Notes: generated from the letters alone by a model not told the origin. 64,000 bases of DNA from Williamsia phyllosphaerae (GCF_014635305.1 NZ_BMCS01000002.1:806001-870000), one strand, 5' to 3'. Positions 17,409 through 26,020 are shown, numbered from the stretch's first letter. Numbers and translations are program-made.

Positions 17409-18667
17409 GACGCCGAGATCGGATCGGCCGGATCGCCGGATCCGTCCTGGTAGTTCGCGTACGTGGTCTGCGCCTCGTCGGGGCGGGCGTCGGCGAGCTG
17501 ACCGCGGATCACGTCCATCACGACGGCGATGGTGAGCGCTCCCTTGACCACTCCACGACCGTCGGTCACCAGCACACCGCCCTGACTGGCGGCCAGCATC
17601 GAGTCCAACGCGTCGTTCAGCGTGGCGGACTGGGCCACCGTCGGCAGGCGACTGTCGACGTAGTCGGAGACGACGTCCTTGGTCTGCAGCTCGTCGAGCG
17701 ACGGCCACGCACGCGGGGTCCCGTCCTCGTTCACGACGACGACCCAGGTGTGGCCCTCGGCGCGGGCCTGGTTGATCACCTCGGTCGAGGACTGGCCCAC
17801 GCGGGCGGTCAGCACCGGGTTGTGGTTCACGTCCTTCACGCGCGACAGCGTGAGGTGCGCCAGCGTCGCGCCGGAGCCGACAAACTCCTCGACGAACGGC
17901 GTCGCCGGGTTGGCCAGGATCTCCTCGGGGGTCGCGAACTGCTCGACGTGGCCACCCTCGGAGAAGATGCACACCTTGTCGCCGAGCTTGGTGGCCTCCT
18001 CGAAATCGTGGGTCACGATGGCGATGGTCTTGCCCAGCTCGTGCTGAATCGCGATCAGGCTGTCCTGCAGCCGAACCCGTGTGATCGGGTCGACCGCGCC
18101 GAACGGCTCGTCCATCAGCAACACGGGCGGATCTGCGGCGAGGGCCCGCGCCACGCCCACACGCTGCTGCTGTCCGCCGGACATGTCCTTCGGGAGGCGA
18201 TCGGCGAAGGTCGCGGCGTCGAGACCGACCAGGTCGAGCAGGTACTCGGTCCGGTCGGCGATCTTCTTCTTGTCCCAGCCCAGGACACGGGGAAGCGCGC
18301 CTATGTTCTTCGACACCGACCAGTGCGGGAACAGACCACCCGACTGGATGACGTAGCCGATCGACTGCCGCAGCTTGTCGGGGTTCTCCCCCGTCACGTC
18401 CCGGTCACCGATGTAGATGCGGCCCTGCGTGGGCTCGATGAGGCGGTTGATCATCTTCAGGGTCGTGGTCTTACCGCAGCCCGACGGTCCGACGAAGGCG
18501 ACGATGTCACCGGCGTCGATCTGCAGGTCGAGCTTCTTCACGGCTGGTACGTCGGTTCCCTTGTACTGCTTGACCACTCCGTCGAGACGGATCGTCGCGC
18601 CGGTGACCGTGCGCTCTGTGGTGCCGGAGCCTCCAGGGGCGTTCGGCGAGGTGCTCGCTGCGGTCAT
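17405..18667 (-). CDS. Osmoprotectant ABC transporter ATP-binding protein with CBS domains
   Basis: This 420-aa ATPase has Walker A GPSGCGKTT at residues 60-68, signature MSGGQQQRVGVARAL at about 160, and Walker B VLLMDEPFGAVD. Residues of about 275-400 form a tandem CBS pair, which in OpuA/OpuC systems senses ionic strength or nucleotides and gates transport. An N-terminal Ser/Thr/Gly-rich tail of about 20 residues is extra. It is the second gene of the operon and overlaps both permease genes by 4 bp. Its role is ATP-driven uptake of compatible solutes under osmotic stress. Confidence 0.95.
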   Translation of the reverse strand: MTAASTSPNAPGGSGTTERTVTGATIRLDGVVKQYKGTDVPAVKKLDLQIDAGDIVAFVGPSGCGKTTTLKMINRLIEPTQGRIYIGDRDVTGENPDKLRQSIGYVIQSGGLFPHWSVSKNIGALPRVLGWDKKKIADRTEYLLDLVGLDAATFADRLPKDMSGGQQQRVGVARALAADPPVLLMDEPFGAVDPITRVRLQDSLIAIQHELGKTIAIVTHDFEEATKLGDKVCIFSEGGHVEQFATPEEILANPATPFVEEFVGSGATLAHLTLSRVKDVNHNPVLTARVGQSSTEVINQARAEGHTWVVVVNEDGTPRAWPSLDELQTKDVVSDYVDSRLPTVAQSATLNDALDSMLAASQGGVLVTDGRGVVKGALTIAVVMDVIRGQLADARPDEAQTTYANYQDGSGDPADPISAS

Positions 18668-19308
18668 GACAGTCCCTTTGCAATCGTGAGGCGCCCGAGT
18701 AGCACCAGCAGTGCGTCGAACACCAAGGCGATGATGACGATGAGAATGGTTCCGGTCAGGGCCATCGCGAGGGCGTTGGCGCCGCCGAGTCGTGAGAGTC
18801 CGTTGAAGATGAGTGATCCGAGACCGGGGCCGAGAACGTAGGCGACGATCGCGGCCACACCGACGATCATCTGCGTCGACACCCGGATGCCGGTCAGGAT
18901 GATTGGCCAGGCGATGGGTAACTCGACGGTGAGCAGGATCCGCCAGCGCGACAACCCGATCCCCTGGGCCGACTCCACCACGGTCGGGGGTACCGACCGC
19001 AGGCCGACGATCGCGTTGCCGATCACCGGGAGCGCGGCGAAGAACGCCAACATGATGAACGACGGGACGACGCCCAGACCGAACGGCACGATCAGCAGCG
19101 CGAGCAGCGCCAGCGACGGGATCGTCAGTGCGACGCGGCTCGTCGTCAGCGTCAGCGCGGAGGCCAGCGGCAGCCGGTAGACGGCCGCGGCGATGACGAC
19201 GGCGAGCACCGAGCCGACCACGAGGGTCTGCAATGCAAGCGACGCGTGCTGGTAGGTCAGGAAGGCGAGGAACCCCACCCGCCCGTGTATGTAGCCCCAG
19301 AGATCCAC
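18664..19308 (-). CDS. Osmoprotectant ABC transporter permease (first)
   Basis: This 214-aa integral membrane protein begins MDLWGYIHGRVGFLAFLTYQ and has the EAA-type cytoplasmic loop (PPTVVESAQGIGLSRWRILL). It is the first gene of the transporter operon, and its stop overlaps the ATPase start. The 288 bp upstream (19309-19596) hold no gene and should contain the operon promoter. I see no obvious operator there beyond AT-richer patches near 19420 and 19510. Confidence 0.93.
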   Translation of the reverse strand: MDLWGYIHGRVGFLAFLTYQHASLALQTLVVGSVLAVVIAAAVYRLPLASALTLTTSRVALTIPSLALLALLIVPFGLGVVPSFIMLAFFAALPVIGNAIVGLRSVPPTVVESAQGIGLSRWRILLTVELPIAWPIILTGIRVSTQMIVGVAAIVAYVLGPGLGSLIFNGLSRLGGANALAMALTGTILIVIIALVFDALLVLLGRLTIAKGLS

Positions 19309-19596
19309 TGGTTTCCCGTCATTGGTGCATCATCGAGCGCCGCGGCGGTTTGGACGGCTGACTCGGGACGTGGCAGTTCGAGTTGCGTAAAGATATCCAC
19401 CAGTCGCATGATCGGTCACTACTTACCGAGGGTCACCATCGCCTCAACCAGCAAGCCCCCCAGCAGGTCCCGCGGCTACCTGCATTGATGTACGGTGCTG
19501 CGGACGGTCAATGTTTTCGATCACGCTGATCGCAATGAGGCCTGTAGCGCACATGGATTCGCGTCCGACGGTTCAGGGACCGCGTTCTCGCCGCGC

Positions 19597-20460
19597 TCAG
19601 TCTTCGATGGCCACGAAGTCGGCAACGGCGGCGGCCAGTTCATCCGGCCGCTCCAACGGGATGATGTGACCGCACCCGGGTATCGACGCCCTCGACAGGT
19701 TGTCGGCCACTGACACCAACTGGTCGCCGATCGCGTCACCGACGACACCGCCGGCGAGGGCAAGGGTGGGCACGGTGAGTCGCCGCGTCTGCAACGCACA
19801 CGAGATCTGCTTGGCGTTGCGCTCTGTCGCACGGTAGGCCTCGAATCCAGCCCGCAACGCCGACTTTCCGGAATGGGCGTGAATGAACGCGGACCGTGCC
19901 TGGGCACCGATGTCGTGGCGAACGCTCGGTCCCTGCAGAAACCAGCCGAGGTATTCGGCCTCGTGCCCCTCCAGCACGGTCTCGGCAAGTCCCGGCACCG
20001 CATGGAATCCGAACCACCACGGCGGGCCCGCGGACAGAAACGCCTCTGCACCCGGCAGTCCAGGCAGAAGTCCCTCCATCACCACGAGCCGCCGGACCCG
20101 GTCGGGTGCGGTCAGACCGACGTGGAACGCCGGCGCGACACCGGCATCGATCCCGACCACGCTCGCGGTGGTCACGTCGAGGGCGTCGATGAGACCGGTG
20201 ACGTCAGCGGCGAGTGTCGCCATGTCGTATCCGGAGCGGGGACGGTCGCCACCACCGATACCGCGTCGGTTCGGCGCGATCACCCGGAATCCGTTCCGGG
20301 CGAGGACGCGACCCACCGGTCGCCACACTTCCCAGGTGTGTGGCCATCCGTGCAGCAGCACAAGGGGTGCGCCGTCGAGCGGTCCCGCGAGGGCCACCTC
20401 CACCTCGACACCGTTCGTGCCGATCATCCGCGTGGCGAACTCGTCGTGCGATGAGAACAT
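19597..20460 (-). CDS. Alpha/beta hydrolase (epoxide-hydrolase-like)
   Basis: This 287-aa alpha/beta-hydrolase has the HGWPHTWEVW oxyanion motif, APNRRGIGGGDRP, nucleophile elbow GIDAG with Asp105, and a C-terminal catalytic His in IPGCGHIIPLERP. The Asp nucleophile suggests epoxide hydrolase or dehalogenase chemistry. A strong AGGAG sits before the ATG. It is divergent from an HxlR regulator, with a 21-bp inverted repeat between them, which suggests substrate-responsive control by that regulator. Confidence 0.88.
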   Translation of the reverse strand: MFSSHDEFATRMIGTNGVEVEVALAGPLDGAPLVLLHGWPHTWEVWRPVGRVLARNGFRVIAPNRRGIGGGDRPRSGYDMATLAADVTGLIDALDVTTASVVGIDAGVAPAFHVGLTAPDRVRRLVVMEGLLPGLPGAEAFLSAGPPWWFGFHAVPGLAETVLEGHEAEYLGWFLQGPSVRHDIGAQARSAFIHAHSGKSALRAGFEAYRATERNAKQISCALQTRRLTVPTLALAGGVVGDAIGDQLVSVADNLSRASIPGCGHIIPLERPDELAAAVADFVAIED

Positions 20461-20479
20461 GGCGGTAACTCCTCTTTAG

Positions 20480-20500
20480 CAGGTATCTATTGGTTACCTG
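20480..20500. promoter_or_regulatory. Inverted-repeat operator between hydrolase and HxlR genes
   Basis: CAGGTA (20480-20485) and TACCTG (20495-20500) are perfect 6-bp arms around 9 nt, roughly centred between the two divergent starts and 20 bp upstream of the hydrolase ATG. The size and AT-rich centre suit a winged-helix dimer. This is the best local candidate for HxlR binding. Confidence 0.5.
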
Positions 20501-20559
20501 ATCGTTCGCGACCGGCCCGGTCGGGACAAGAGGGCACTTCGGAGAAAGGTGGTGAGTCC

Positions 20560-20937
20560 GTGGTGACCACCTCGCACGGCAGGGGTGATCTGTTCGATCC
20601 CGCCTGTCCGACCCGCCGACTCCTCGATCGCATCGGGGACAAGTGGACGTCGATGATCGTCAAGCAACTGGCCGACCGTCACCCTGATGGCGCACGGTTC
20701 GCCGAGCTTCGTCGAGCAACCCCCGGCGTCAGCCAGAAGATGCTGTCGCAGACCCTGCAGCGCCTCGTGGCCGACGGCCTGGTCGACCGCGAGGTCACCC
20801 CGTCGACGCCGCCTGCCGTCCGGTATCGCCTGACGCCGCTCGGCCTGTCCCTCGACGGTCCACTGTCGGTCGTTCGAGCGTGGGCCGAAGAACACATGCG
20901 CGAGGTCGACGACCACCGACAGTCGACGATGGGCTGA
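20560..20937 (+). CDS. HxlR family winged-helix regulator
   Basis: This 125-aa HxlR regulator has CPTRRLLDRIGDKWTSMIVK, the recognition helix region PGVSQKMLSQTLQRLVADGL and wing PAVRYRLTPLGLSL. The length is normal for the family. The start is GTG (followed by a second GTG), preceded by AAAGGTGGTGAG. The adjacent divergent alpha/beta hydrolase is its probable target; it may also control itself through the inverted repeat at 20480-20500. Confidence 0.92.
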   Translation: MVTTSHGRGDLFDPACPTRRLLDRIGDKWTSMIVKQLADRHPDGARFAELRRATPGVSQKMLSQTLQRLVADGLVDREVTPSTPPAVRYRLTPLGLSLDGPLSVVRAWAEEHMREVDDHRQSTMG

Positions 20938-20944
20938 GTCGCCG

Positions 20945-22786
20945 TCAGTCGGTGGTGGCCGTCCCGGTCTTCGCGTCCCCGGTCGACGCCGCGTCCCCGG
21001 AGGAAGCCGCGTCAGCGGTCGGGGTGGCATCCTGCGTTGCGTCCGCGCTCGGCGTGGGCGTGGTGATCGTCGGGGCGGTGGTCGCGGGCGGCGTTGTCGT
21101 GGGTGTCGCAGTCGTGGGGCCGACGGCACCCGTTGTGGGCGTTGCCACCTCACTTGACGGGGCGCTCGCCGCCCCCGGTGTGGCGACAGTCTCGGTCGGC
21201 GTCTGCGTCGCCGGCACCGCGGTGGTCTCGGGAGTCGCGCTCGTCGACGGTGTCGGGTCGCCAGTCGAGGTGGCCGTCCGATCCGCGTCGCCGGTGGCGG
21301 TCTCGGCCTGCGTCGCGGCCGTGGTCGGTGCGGCGGTGCTGTTCGCCGCCGTCGTTGCTTGCGGGGTGGCTGGGGCCGACTCTGTTGTCGCCGGATCTGT
21401 GGCCGCAGCATCGGTGGCCGTCGCCTGAGTGGCCGTCGCCTGAGTGGTCGGCGCCTGTGCCTGTGCGGCGGCATCAGCCTGATCGGAAGCTTCGGCGGCC
21501 GCGGCCGCGATGGCGTCTGAGATCGCCTGCACGTAGTTCTGCATGGCCGTGCCGACGGTCTCGGCGACCGTCTGTGCCGCGGTGTCCATCGCGAGCGCGG
21601 GACTCGCTGTCGTGGGGAGCGCCGACTGGTCGGCGACCGCCGTGGCGGCGGCGAGTTTCATCGCCGACGGGGTTCCGTGTTGTGCGATGAAGTCGCTGAT
21701 CACCTGCGCAGCGAGCTTGGGGGTCCACGTGTCGGTGTACACGCCGAACGTGGCCTCCGGATCGGTGGTGTCGGCGGAGTTGGTGTCCTGCAACGTGTAC
21801 AGGAAAGCGGGGCCCGCGTACGACAGCGTGTTCCAGTTGTTGAGGAAGTCGCTGATGTAGTCGGCCTGCTGCTGGTCACCCACTATCCCGGTCGGGAGTC
21901 CGTACTCCGACGACCAGATCTGCTTGGCACCGTCACCGTTGGCCACCATCAACCGGTGGATGTCGGTGACCTGATTGAGCGGCGAGTTCGCCAGGTTCGC
22001 ACCCTGCGAGAACTCGGTGGTGTTCTGGTACGGGTGGAACGAGAGCGCGTCGAAGTATCCGGCCGCGCCATCGGCGTACATCTGCTGCACGAAGTCGACC
22101 GGGTTGAGCACGTAGTTGCCCCAGGTGATGGTGGACCCGAGCACGCCGCCGATCACGGTCGCCGACGAGTTCGCCGCCTTGACGGCTGGATACGCCGCCT
22201 TGAGAAGTGCGGTGTAGCCGGCCGGATCAGGTGCGGGTGAGTATCCGATGTAGGCGTTGGGCTCGTTCCACACCTCGAAGTCCGACATCTTCCCGGCGTA
22301 CCGAGAGGCGAGGGCACCCATGAAGTCGCCGTAGTCGGCAACGTTCGTCGGCGGCGTGTAGTAGCCGGTGCCCGCGCCTCGCGCCCAGTCCGGCGTGGTG
22401 TTGACGACGCCGAGGATCCCCATTCCGCGGGCGTCGGCGGCGTTGACCATGTTGTCGATGGCCGTCCAGTTGTACTGCCCGTTCGCGTACTCGGTGGTGG
22501 CCCACGCGATCGGGATCCGGATGTCCTGGACACCGAGCGCCTGCATCTCGTCGAGATGCTTCGCGATGACGGCGGGGTCGGTCGAGGAGAACAGCAGGTT
22601 GTTGTCCGAGATGCCCACGGTGTCAGAGCTCGGGTCGACCGCGGCCGCGTTGACGATGGCGTAGTGCGGACTCGACGGCGCGATCAGAGTCGCGGTACCG
22701 AACGTTGCAAACATGGACAGAGCCGTCAGCGCGACGACGGAACGTCCGGCGCGACCGCGCATGAAAGTGGTTGATGAGGGGGGCAC
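20945..22786 (-). CDS. Secreted clan-A glycoside hydrolase (GH39/GH5-like) with Thr/Ala/Pro-rich tail
   Basis: This 613-aa protein is exported by a signal peptide (RSVVALTALSMFATFGTATL). Residues of about 50-390 form a TIM-barrel glycosidase, with acid/base Glu175 in FEVWNEPNAY and nucleophile Glu294 in IWSSEYGLPTG. The last 200 residues are a low-complexity Thr/Ala/Pro/Glu tail without anchoring motif or charged end, resembling a glycosylated cell-wall spacer. GTG at 22786 is preferred because GGAGA precedes it; ATG at 22762 is an alternative. The substrate is unknown; GH39 members act on xylosides, iduronides or exopolysaccharide. It stands alone downstream of an unusually AT-rich region. 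Confidence 0.85.
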   Translation of the reverse strand: MPPSSTTFMRGRAGRSVVALTALSMFATFGTATLIAPSSPHYAIVNAAAVDPSSDTVGISDNNLLFSSTDPAVIAKHLDEMQALGVQDIRIPIAWATTEYANGQYNWTAIDNMVNAADARGMGILGVVNTTPDWARGAGTGYYTPPTNVADYGDFMGALASRYAGKMSDFEVWNEPNAYIGYSPAPDPAGYTALLKAAYPAVKAANSSATVIGGVLGSTITWGNYVLNPVDFVQQMYADGAAGYFDALSFHPYQNTTEFSQGANLANSPLNQVTDIHRLMVANGDGAKQIWSSEYGLPTGIVGDQQQADYISDFLNNWNTLSYAGPAFLYTLQDTNSADTTDPEATFGVYTDTWTPKLAAQVISDFIAQHGTPSAMKLAAATAVADQSALPTTASPALAMDTAAQTVAETVGTAMQNYVQAISDAIAAAAAEASDQADAAAQAQAPTTQATATQATATDAAATDPATTESAPATPQATTAANSTAAPTTAATQAETATGDADRTATSTGDPTPSTSATPETTAVPATQTPTETVATPGAASAPSSEVATPTTGAVGPTTATPTTTPPATTAPTITTPTPSADATQDATPTADAASSGDAASTGDAKTGTATTD

Positions 22787-23080
22787 ATTGGTCTCCGTTT
22801 CACCCCCCGAGGGTTTCCCGACCGCTATTCCACGGTAAACACAGCCGGGGGTATATCCACAAGAGACGCACACTTAACAAAACAAATTTACGAGAAAACT
22901 CGAACTTTCAAACTGTTGCGGCACTATAGATTACGGATCCGAATTTGCTCATGTTAAATGGAAAGAAATTTATCAATTTTGGCGCTTCGTCGGAATTCAA
23001 CACCGGAATACGTCGTCAAAACAGCAGATGCAGAGTTTCTTTCACAATGCGAATGACAATGCGGTGATTCCCGAGGAAAT
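22787..23080. other. AT-rich intergenic region upstream of the glycoside hydrolase
   Basis: These 294 bp contain no gene. Bases of about 22850-23060 are far richer in A/T than anything else nearby, with runs such as AACAAAACAAATTTA and GAAAGAAATTTATCAATTTT. On the - strand a TATAGT (22923-22928) and a TATACC (about 22851-22856) are possible -10 elements for the glycosidase. A small CGAG-AAAA-CTCG hairpin lies at 22891-22902. Such composition suits a promoter bound by a nucleoid silencer such as Lsr2, but this is inference. Confidence 0.5.
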
Positions 23081-23911
23081 TCAGCCGAAGATGACGAGGG
23101 CCGCATCGACACCGGCCACGACGATCGCGCCGTAGAACGGCGTCCGCCCACGACCGCGCACGGTGGCCGCGATGACGGCGATCACGGCCGCCAGGGCCAC
23201 CCAGTGCAACCAGGACGGACTCGTCGCGGCGACGCAGACCGCGGTGGCCGCGAGGAGCAGCACGGCGGCCACACCGGGGATACGTCGACGACCCAACCGG
23301 TGCGGCAGACCGCGCACCCCGGTGGCCTCGTCGTCATCGAGATCAGGGAAGACGTTGAGAAGGTGGGCCCCGACACCGAGCACTCCCGCGACGACCACCA
23401 TCCACACGTGCGGGAGTCGGCTGGGGTCAGCGGCCAGCATGACCACGACCGGCAACGACCCGAACGCGACCAGATAGGGCACCGCCGAGAACACCGTCGA
23501 TTTCACACCGGCGTTGTAGAGCAATCCCGCGCCTACGCCGAGCACCAGATGCACCGAGCCCGCGGCGACCCCGCACGCCAGCGACGCCGCGACGCAGATG
23601 ACGCCGAACAGCGCGGCGGTCGCGGCGACGGTGCGCGGCGTCAGTTCTCCGCCGGCCAATGGCTTGTCGGTCCGGCCCACCTGGACGTCGCGACCGCGGT
23701 CGAACAGATCGTTGGTCCAGCCGACCACGAGTTGCCCGGCCAGCACCGCCACCGCCAGGGCGATCGAGACTCGCGTCGACACACCGTTGGTCAGCGCCAG
23801 GGCCACGGTCAGAAGGGTCACGGCGCTACCGGGGACCGGGTGCGATGCGCGCACCAGAGCCATGGTCGTGCGGATCGCGCGCTGGGGGTGGCCTCCCCCG
23901 ACCGGCATCAT
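23081..23911 (-). CDS. UbiA family prenyltransferase
   Basis: This 276-aa multi-pass membrane protein has both aspartate-rich motifs of the UbiA superfamily, NDLFDRGRDVQVGR (N-D-x2-D-x3-D) and NVFPDLDDDEATGVR, separated by hydrophobic helices. It transfers an isoprenyl chain to an acceptor in the membrane. The acceptor cannot be told: quinone, sugar-phosphate, geranylgeranylglycerol-type and carotenoid-elongase members share these motifs. The start is one of two adjacent ATG codons at 23906-23911. It is divergent from a phytoene-desaturase-like gene, which hints at an isoprenoid role. Confidence 0.88.
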   Translation of the reverse strand: MMPVGGGHPQRAIRTTMALVRASHPVPGSAVTLLTVALALTNGVSTRVSIALAVAVLAGQLVVGWTNDLFDRGRDVQVGRTDKPLAGGELTPRTVAATAALFGVICVAASLACGVAAGSVHLVLGVGAGLLYNAGVKSTVFSAVPYLVAFGSLPVVVMLAADPSRLPHVWMVVVAGVLGVGAHLLNVFPDLDDDEATGVRGLPHRLGRRRIPGVAAVLLLAATAVCVAATSPSWLHWVALAAVIAVIAATVRGRGRTPFYGAIVVAGVDAALVIFG

Positions 23912-24025
23912 CCGACGACCGTATCCGCATTCGCCGACCGACCCCCGTCGCGCGGGGCCCCACCGCCGGTGCCACCGACCGCGGGTTCGACCACACTGGT
24001 CTGCAACGGCAGGAGAAATGCGTAC

Positions 24026-25540
24026 ATGAGTCATGTGATCGTCATCGGCGCCGGTGTCGGCGGCCTCTCCGCAGCGACCCGTCTGGCCGCGGCGGGCCAC
24101 CGCGTCACCCTTCTCGAGCAGGCCGCGCAGGTGGGCGGCAAGCTCGGTCGGGACGACATCGACGGATTCCTGTTCGACACCGGGCCGTCCCTGCTGACCC
24201 TCCCGCAGGTCCTCGAGGATCTGTTCCGTGCGACCGGCGCGCCTCTGTCCGAGACGTCCATCGACCTCCATCGCCTCGACGTCGCGTGTCGCTACCGGTT
24301 CCCCGACGGCGTCACCGTCGACCTGCCCGGCGATGTGGATGCGATCCCCGGCGCGCTCGATGCCGCTCTGGGCGCGGGCCGCGGCGCGCAATGGTCGGCG
24401 TTCCTCGCACGGGCCGCCCGCATCTGGGACGTCACCGAGAAGCCCTTCCTGCGCTCCCCCATCGACGTCGGGACGATGGTCCGACTCGCGCGCAGCCTCG
24501 CCGACGTGTTCACCGTCGCGCCGTGGCTGTCGCTGCGCGGCCTGGGCGCACGGCACCTGTCCGACCCGCGCCTGCGCATGCTCCTCGACCGCTACGCCAC
24601 CTACACCGGATCGGACCCGCGTCGTGCGCCGGCGGCACTGGCCACCGTCCCCTACGCCGAACAGGCCTTCGGGTCCTGGTACATCCCCGGCGGGCTCTAC
24701 GTGATCGCCGAGGAACTCCTGGCCCGGGCGGAGTCGCTCGGGGTCGACGTACGACTCGGGACCGAGGTTGCCGAGGTGCTCACCACGTCCACCGGGGTGC
24801 AGGGCGTGCGACTGGCCGACGACACCGTCCTCGCCGCTGATGTCGTCGTCGCCAACGCCGACGCGCAGGTGGTGTACGAGCGACTGCTTCCCGCGCCCGA
24901 CGCGTCGACCCGGCGCGTGGCCCGTCGCGTGCGGCGTTCGACGCGGTCGTTCTCGGGATTCGTGCTGCTGCTCGCCCTCGACGACGCCCCGACCGATCAG
25001 CCTCATCACACCGTGCTGTTCGCCGACGACTACGACGCCGAGTTCGACGCGGTCTTCGGCCGGGGCGGCCCGCCGCGACCCGTGCACCGGCCGACCGTCT
25101 ACATCAGCGCACCCACCGATCCGGCCGTGGCACCGGACCCCGGCACCGGCGCATGGTTCGTGCTGGTCAACGCCCCACCTCACGACCCGGACGGTGGCAC
25201 CGACTGGGACGCGCCCGGTCGGCGCGAGAGCTACGCCGATCACATCCTCGAGGTGATGGCCGACCGCGGGGTCGATGTCGCCGGGCGAATCCGACACCGA
25301 CGCATCATTTCCCCGGCCGATCTCGAGCGCCGGACCCACACGCCGGGCGGGTCGATCTACGGCACTGCCTCCAACGGCGCTTCGGCGGCATTTCTCCGAC
25401 CGGCGAACCGTTCGCCGGTGCCCGGGCTGTACCTGGTGGGCGGTTCTTCACACCCCGGTGGCGGACTACCTCTGGTGATGATGTCGGCGGAGATCGTGAC
25501 GACCATGATCGGCCCGGCCACCCCGCCGAACGTGCCGTAA
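24026..25540 (+). CDS. Phytoene desaturase (CrtI/CrtN)-family FAD-dependent oxidoreductase
   Basis: This 504-aa protein has an N-terminal FAD-binding Rossmann motif (VIVIGAGVGGLSAATRL), the desaturase marker FDTGPSLLTLP, the GSWYIPGGLYVIAEEL region, and the C-terminal SHPGGGLPLVMMSAE signature of carotenoid desaturases. The length fits the family. It could desaturate a carotenoid or another polyprenyl lipid. AGGAG sits 10 nt before the ATG. No phytoene synthase or lycopene cyclase is near, so it may be an orphan desaturase working with the divergent UbiA protein. Its last codons form the first unit of a tandem repeat. Confidence 0.88.
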   Translation: MSHVIVIGAGVGGLSAATRLAAAGHRVTLLEQAAQVGGKLGRDDIDGFLFDTGPSLLTLPQVLEDLFRATGAPLSETSIDLHRLDVACRYRFPDGVTVDLPGDVDAIPGALDAALGAGRGAQWSAFLARAARIWDVTEKPFLRSPIDVGTMVRLARSLADVFTVAPWLSLRGLGARHLSDPRLRMLLDRYATYTGSDPRRAPAALATVPYAEQAFGSWYIPGGLYVIAEELLARAESLGVDVRLGTEVAEVLTTSTGVQGVRLADDTVLAADVVVANADAQVVYERLLPAPDASTRRVARRVRRSTRSFSGFVLLLALDDAPTDQPHHTVLFADDYDAEFDAVFGRGGPPRPVHRPTVYISAPTDPAVAPDPGTGAWFVLVNAPPHDPDGGTDWDAPGRRESYADHILEVMADRGVDVAGRIRHRRIISPADLERRTHTPGGSIYGTASNGASAAFLRPANRSPVPGLYLVGGSSHPGGGLPLVMMSAEIVTTMIGPATPPNVP

Positions 25541-25653
25541 TCCCCCGCCGAGCGGGCTCTGACAACCCGTCGAGCGTGCCCTAACTACCCGCCGAGTGGG
25601 CCCCAAGTACCCGCCGAGTGGGCCGCAATGACCCGTCGAGCGTGCCGAAAAGC
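25522..25653 (+). repeat. Left array: six tandem 22-bp repeats
   Basis: Six head-to-tail units start at 25522, 25544, 25566, 25588, 25610 and 25632, all exactly 22 bp. The consensus is roughly CCCGCCGAGCGTGCCnnAAnnA. The conserved part is the first 15 bases and the last 7 vary. The first unit contains the final codons and stop of the desaturase gene. The same unit occurs in opposite orientation at 25911-26020. Confidence 0.85.
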
Positions 25654-25710
25654 CAAAAGATGCCCGGACGGGACGAGTCACGACGGGGTGCGCTCGCATG
25701 CCGGCTGGTT

Positions 25711-25824
25711 GTTCGCATCGTCTCGAGTCATTCGCACGGTTGTGTGCTGTTCGCATCGCGCCGGGAGCATGCGAACGGCGCATGACGATGCGAACAGCAC
25801 GACCGGGTGCGAACGATCACCCGG
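25711..25824. repeat. Central 19-bp repeats, three forward and three inverted
   Basis: GTTCGCATCG-type units begin at 25711, 25730 and 25749, a strict 19-bp period. Then TGCGAAC cores, the reverse complement, occur at 25770, 25789 and 25808, again 19 bp apart. The innermost pair gives a perfect 15-bp inverted repeat (25744-25758 with 25786-25800, 27-nt loop). The axis is near 25772. It does not look coding. Confidence 0.8.
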
Positions 25825-25910
25825 CACGCAAACTCACGTCGCACCAGACTTCGTCCTCAGCATCTTGCCGCCGTCAGGCGTCAGGAGCGGCACGGATGGA
25901 GGATGATTTT

Positions 25911-26020
25911 CGACGGCACGGTCGGCGGGCGGTTTCGGCCCGCTCGGCGGGCAGTTTCGGCACGTTCGACGGGTTGTTTCGGCACGTTCGGCGGGTTGTT
26001 TCGGCACGGTCGGTGGATGC
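25911..26020 (-). repeat. Right array: five tandem 22-bp repeats, inverted relative to the left array
   Basis: The units start at 25911, 25933, 25955, 25977 and 25999, each 22 bp. The consensus TTTCGGCACGTTCGGCGGGTTG has the reverse complement CAACCCGCCGAACGTGCCGAAA, the same motif as the left array shifted in register. The two arrays are nearly equidistant from the central axis at about 25772-25776. Confidence 0.85.

Noticed and set aside
22891..22902. CGAG-AAAA-CTCG hairpin as a terminator for the UbiA gene
   Set aside because: The stem is only 4 bp and lies about 180 nt after the stop; the nearby T-rich stretch is explained by the AT-rich region.
25466..25906. Open frames of 60-105 codons inside the repeat locus
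   Set aside because: Their products only reflect the repeats (Arg/Ser/Ala/Cys strings), and no ribosome-binding sites or conserved motifs are seen.
25522..26020. CRISPR array
   Set aside because: The units are contiguous 22-bp or 19-bp repeats with no unique spacers, both orientations are present, and no cas genes are nearby.
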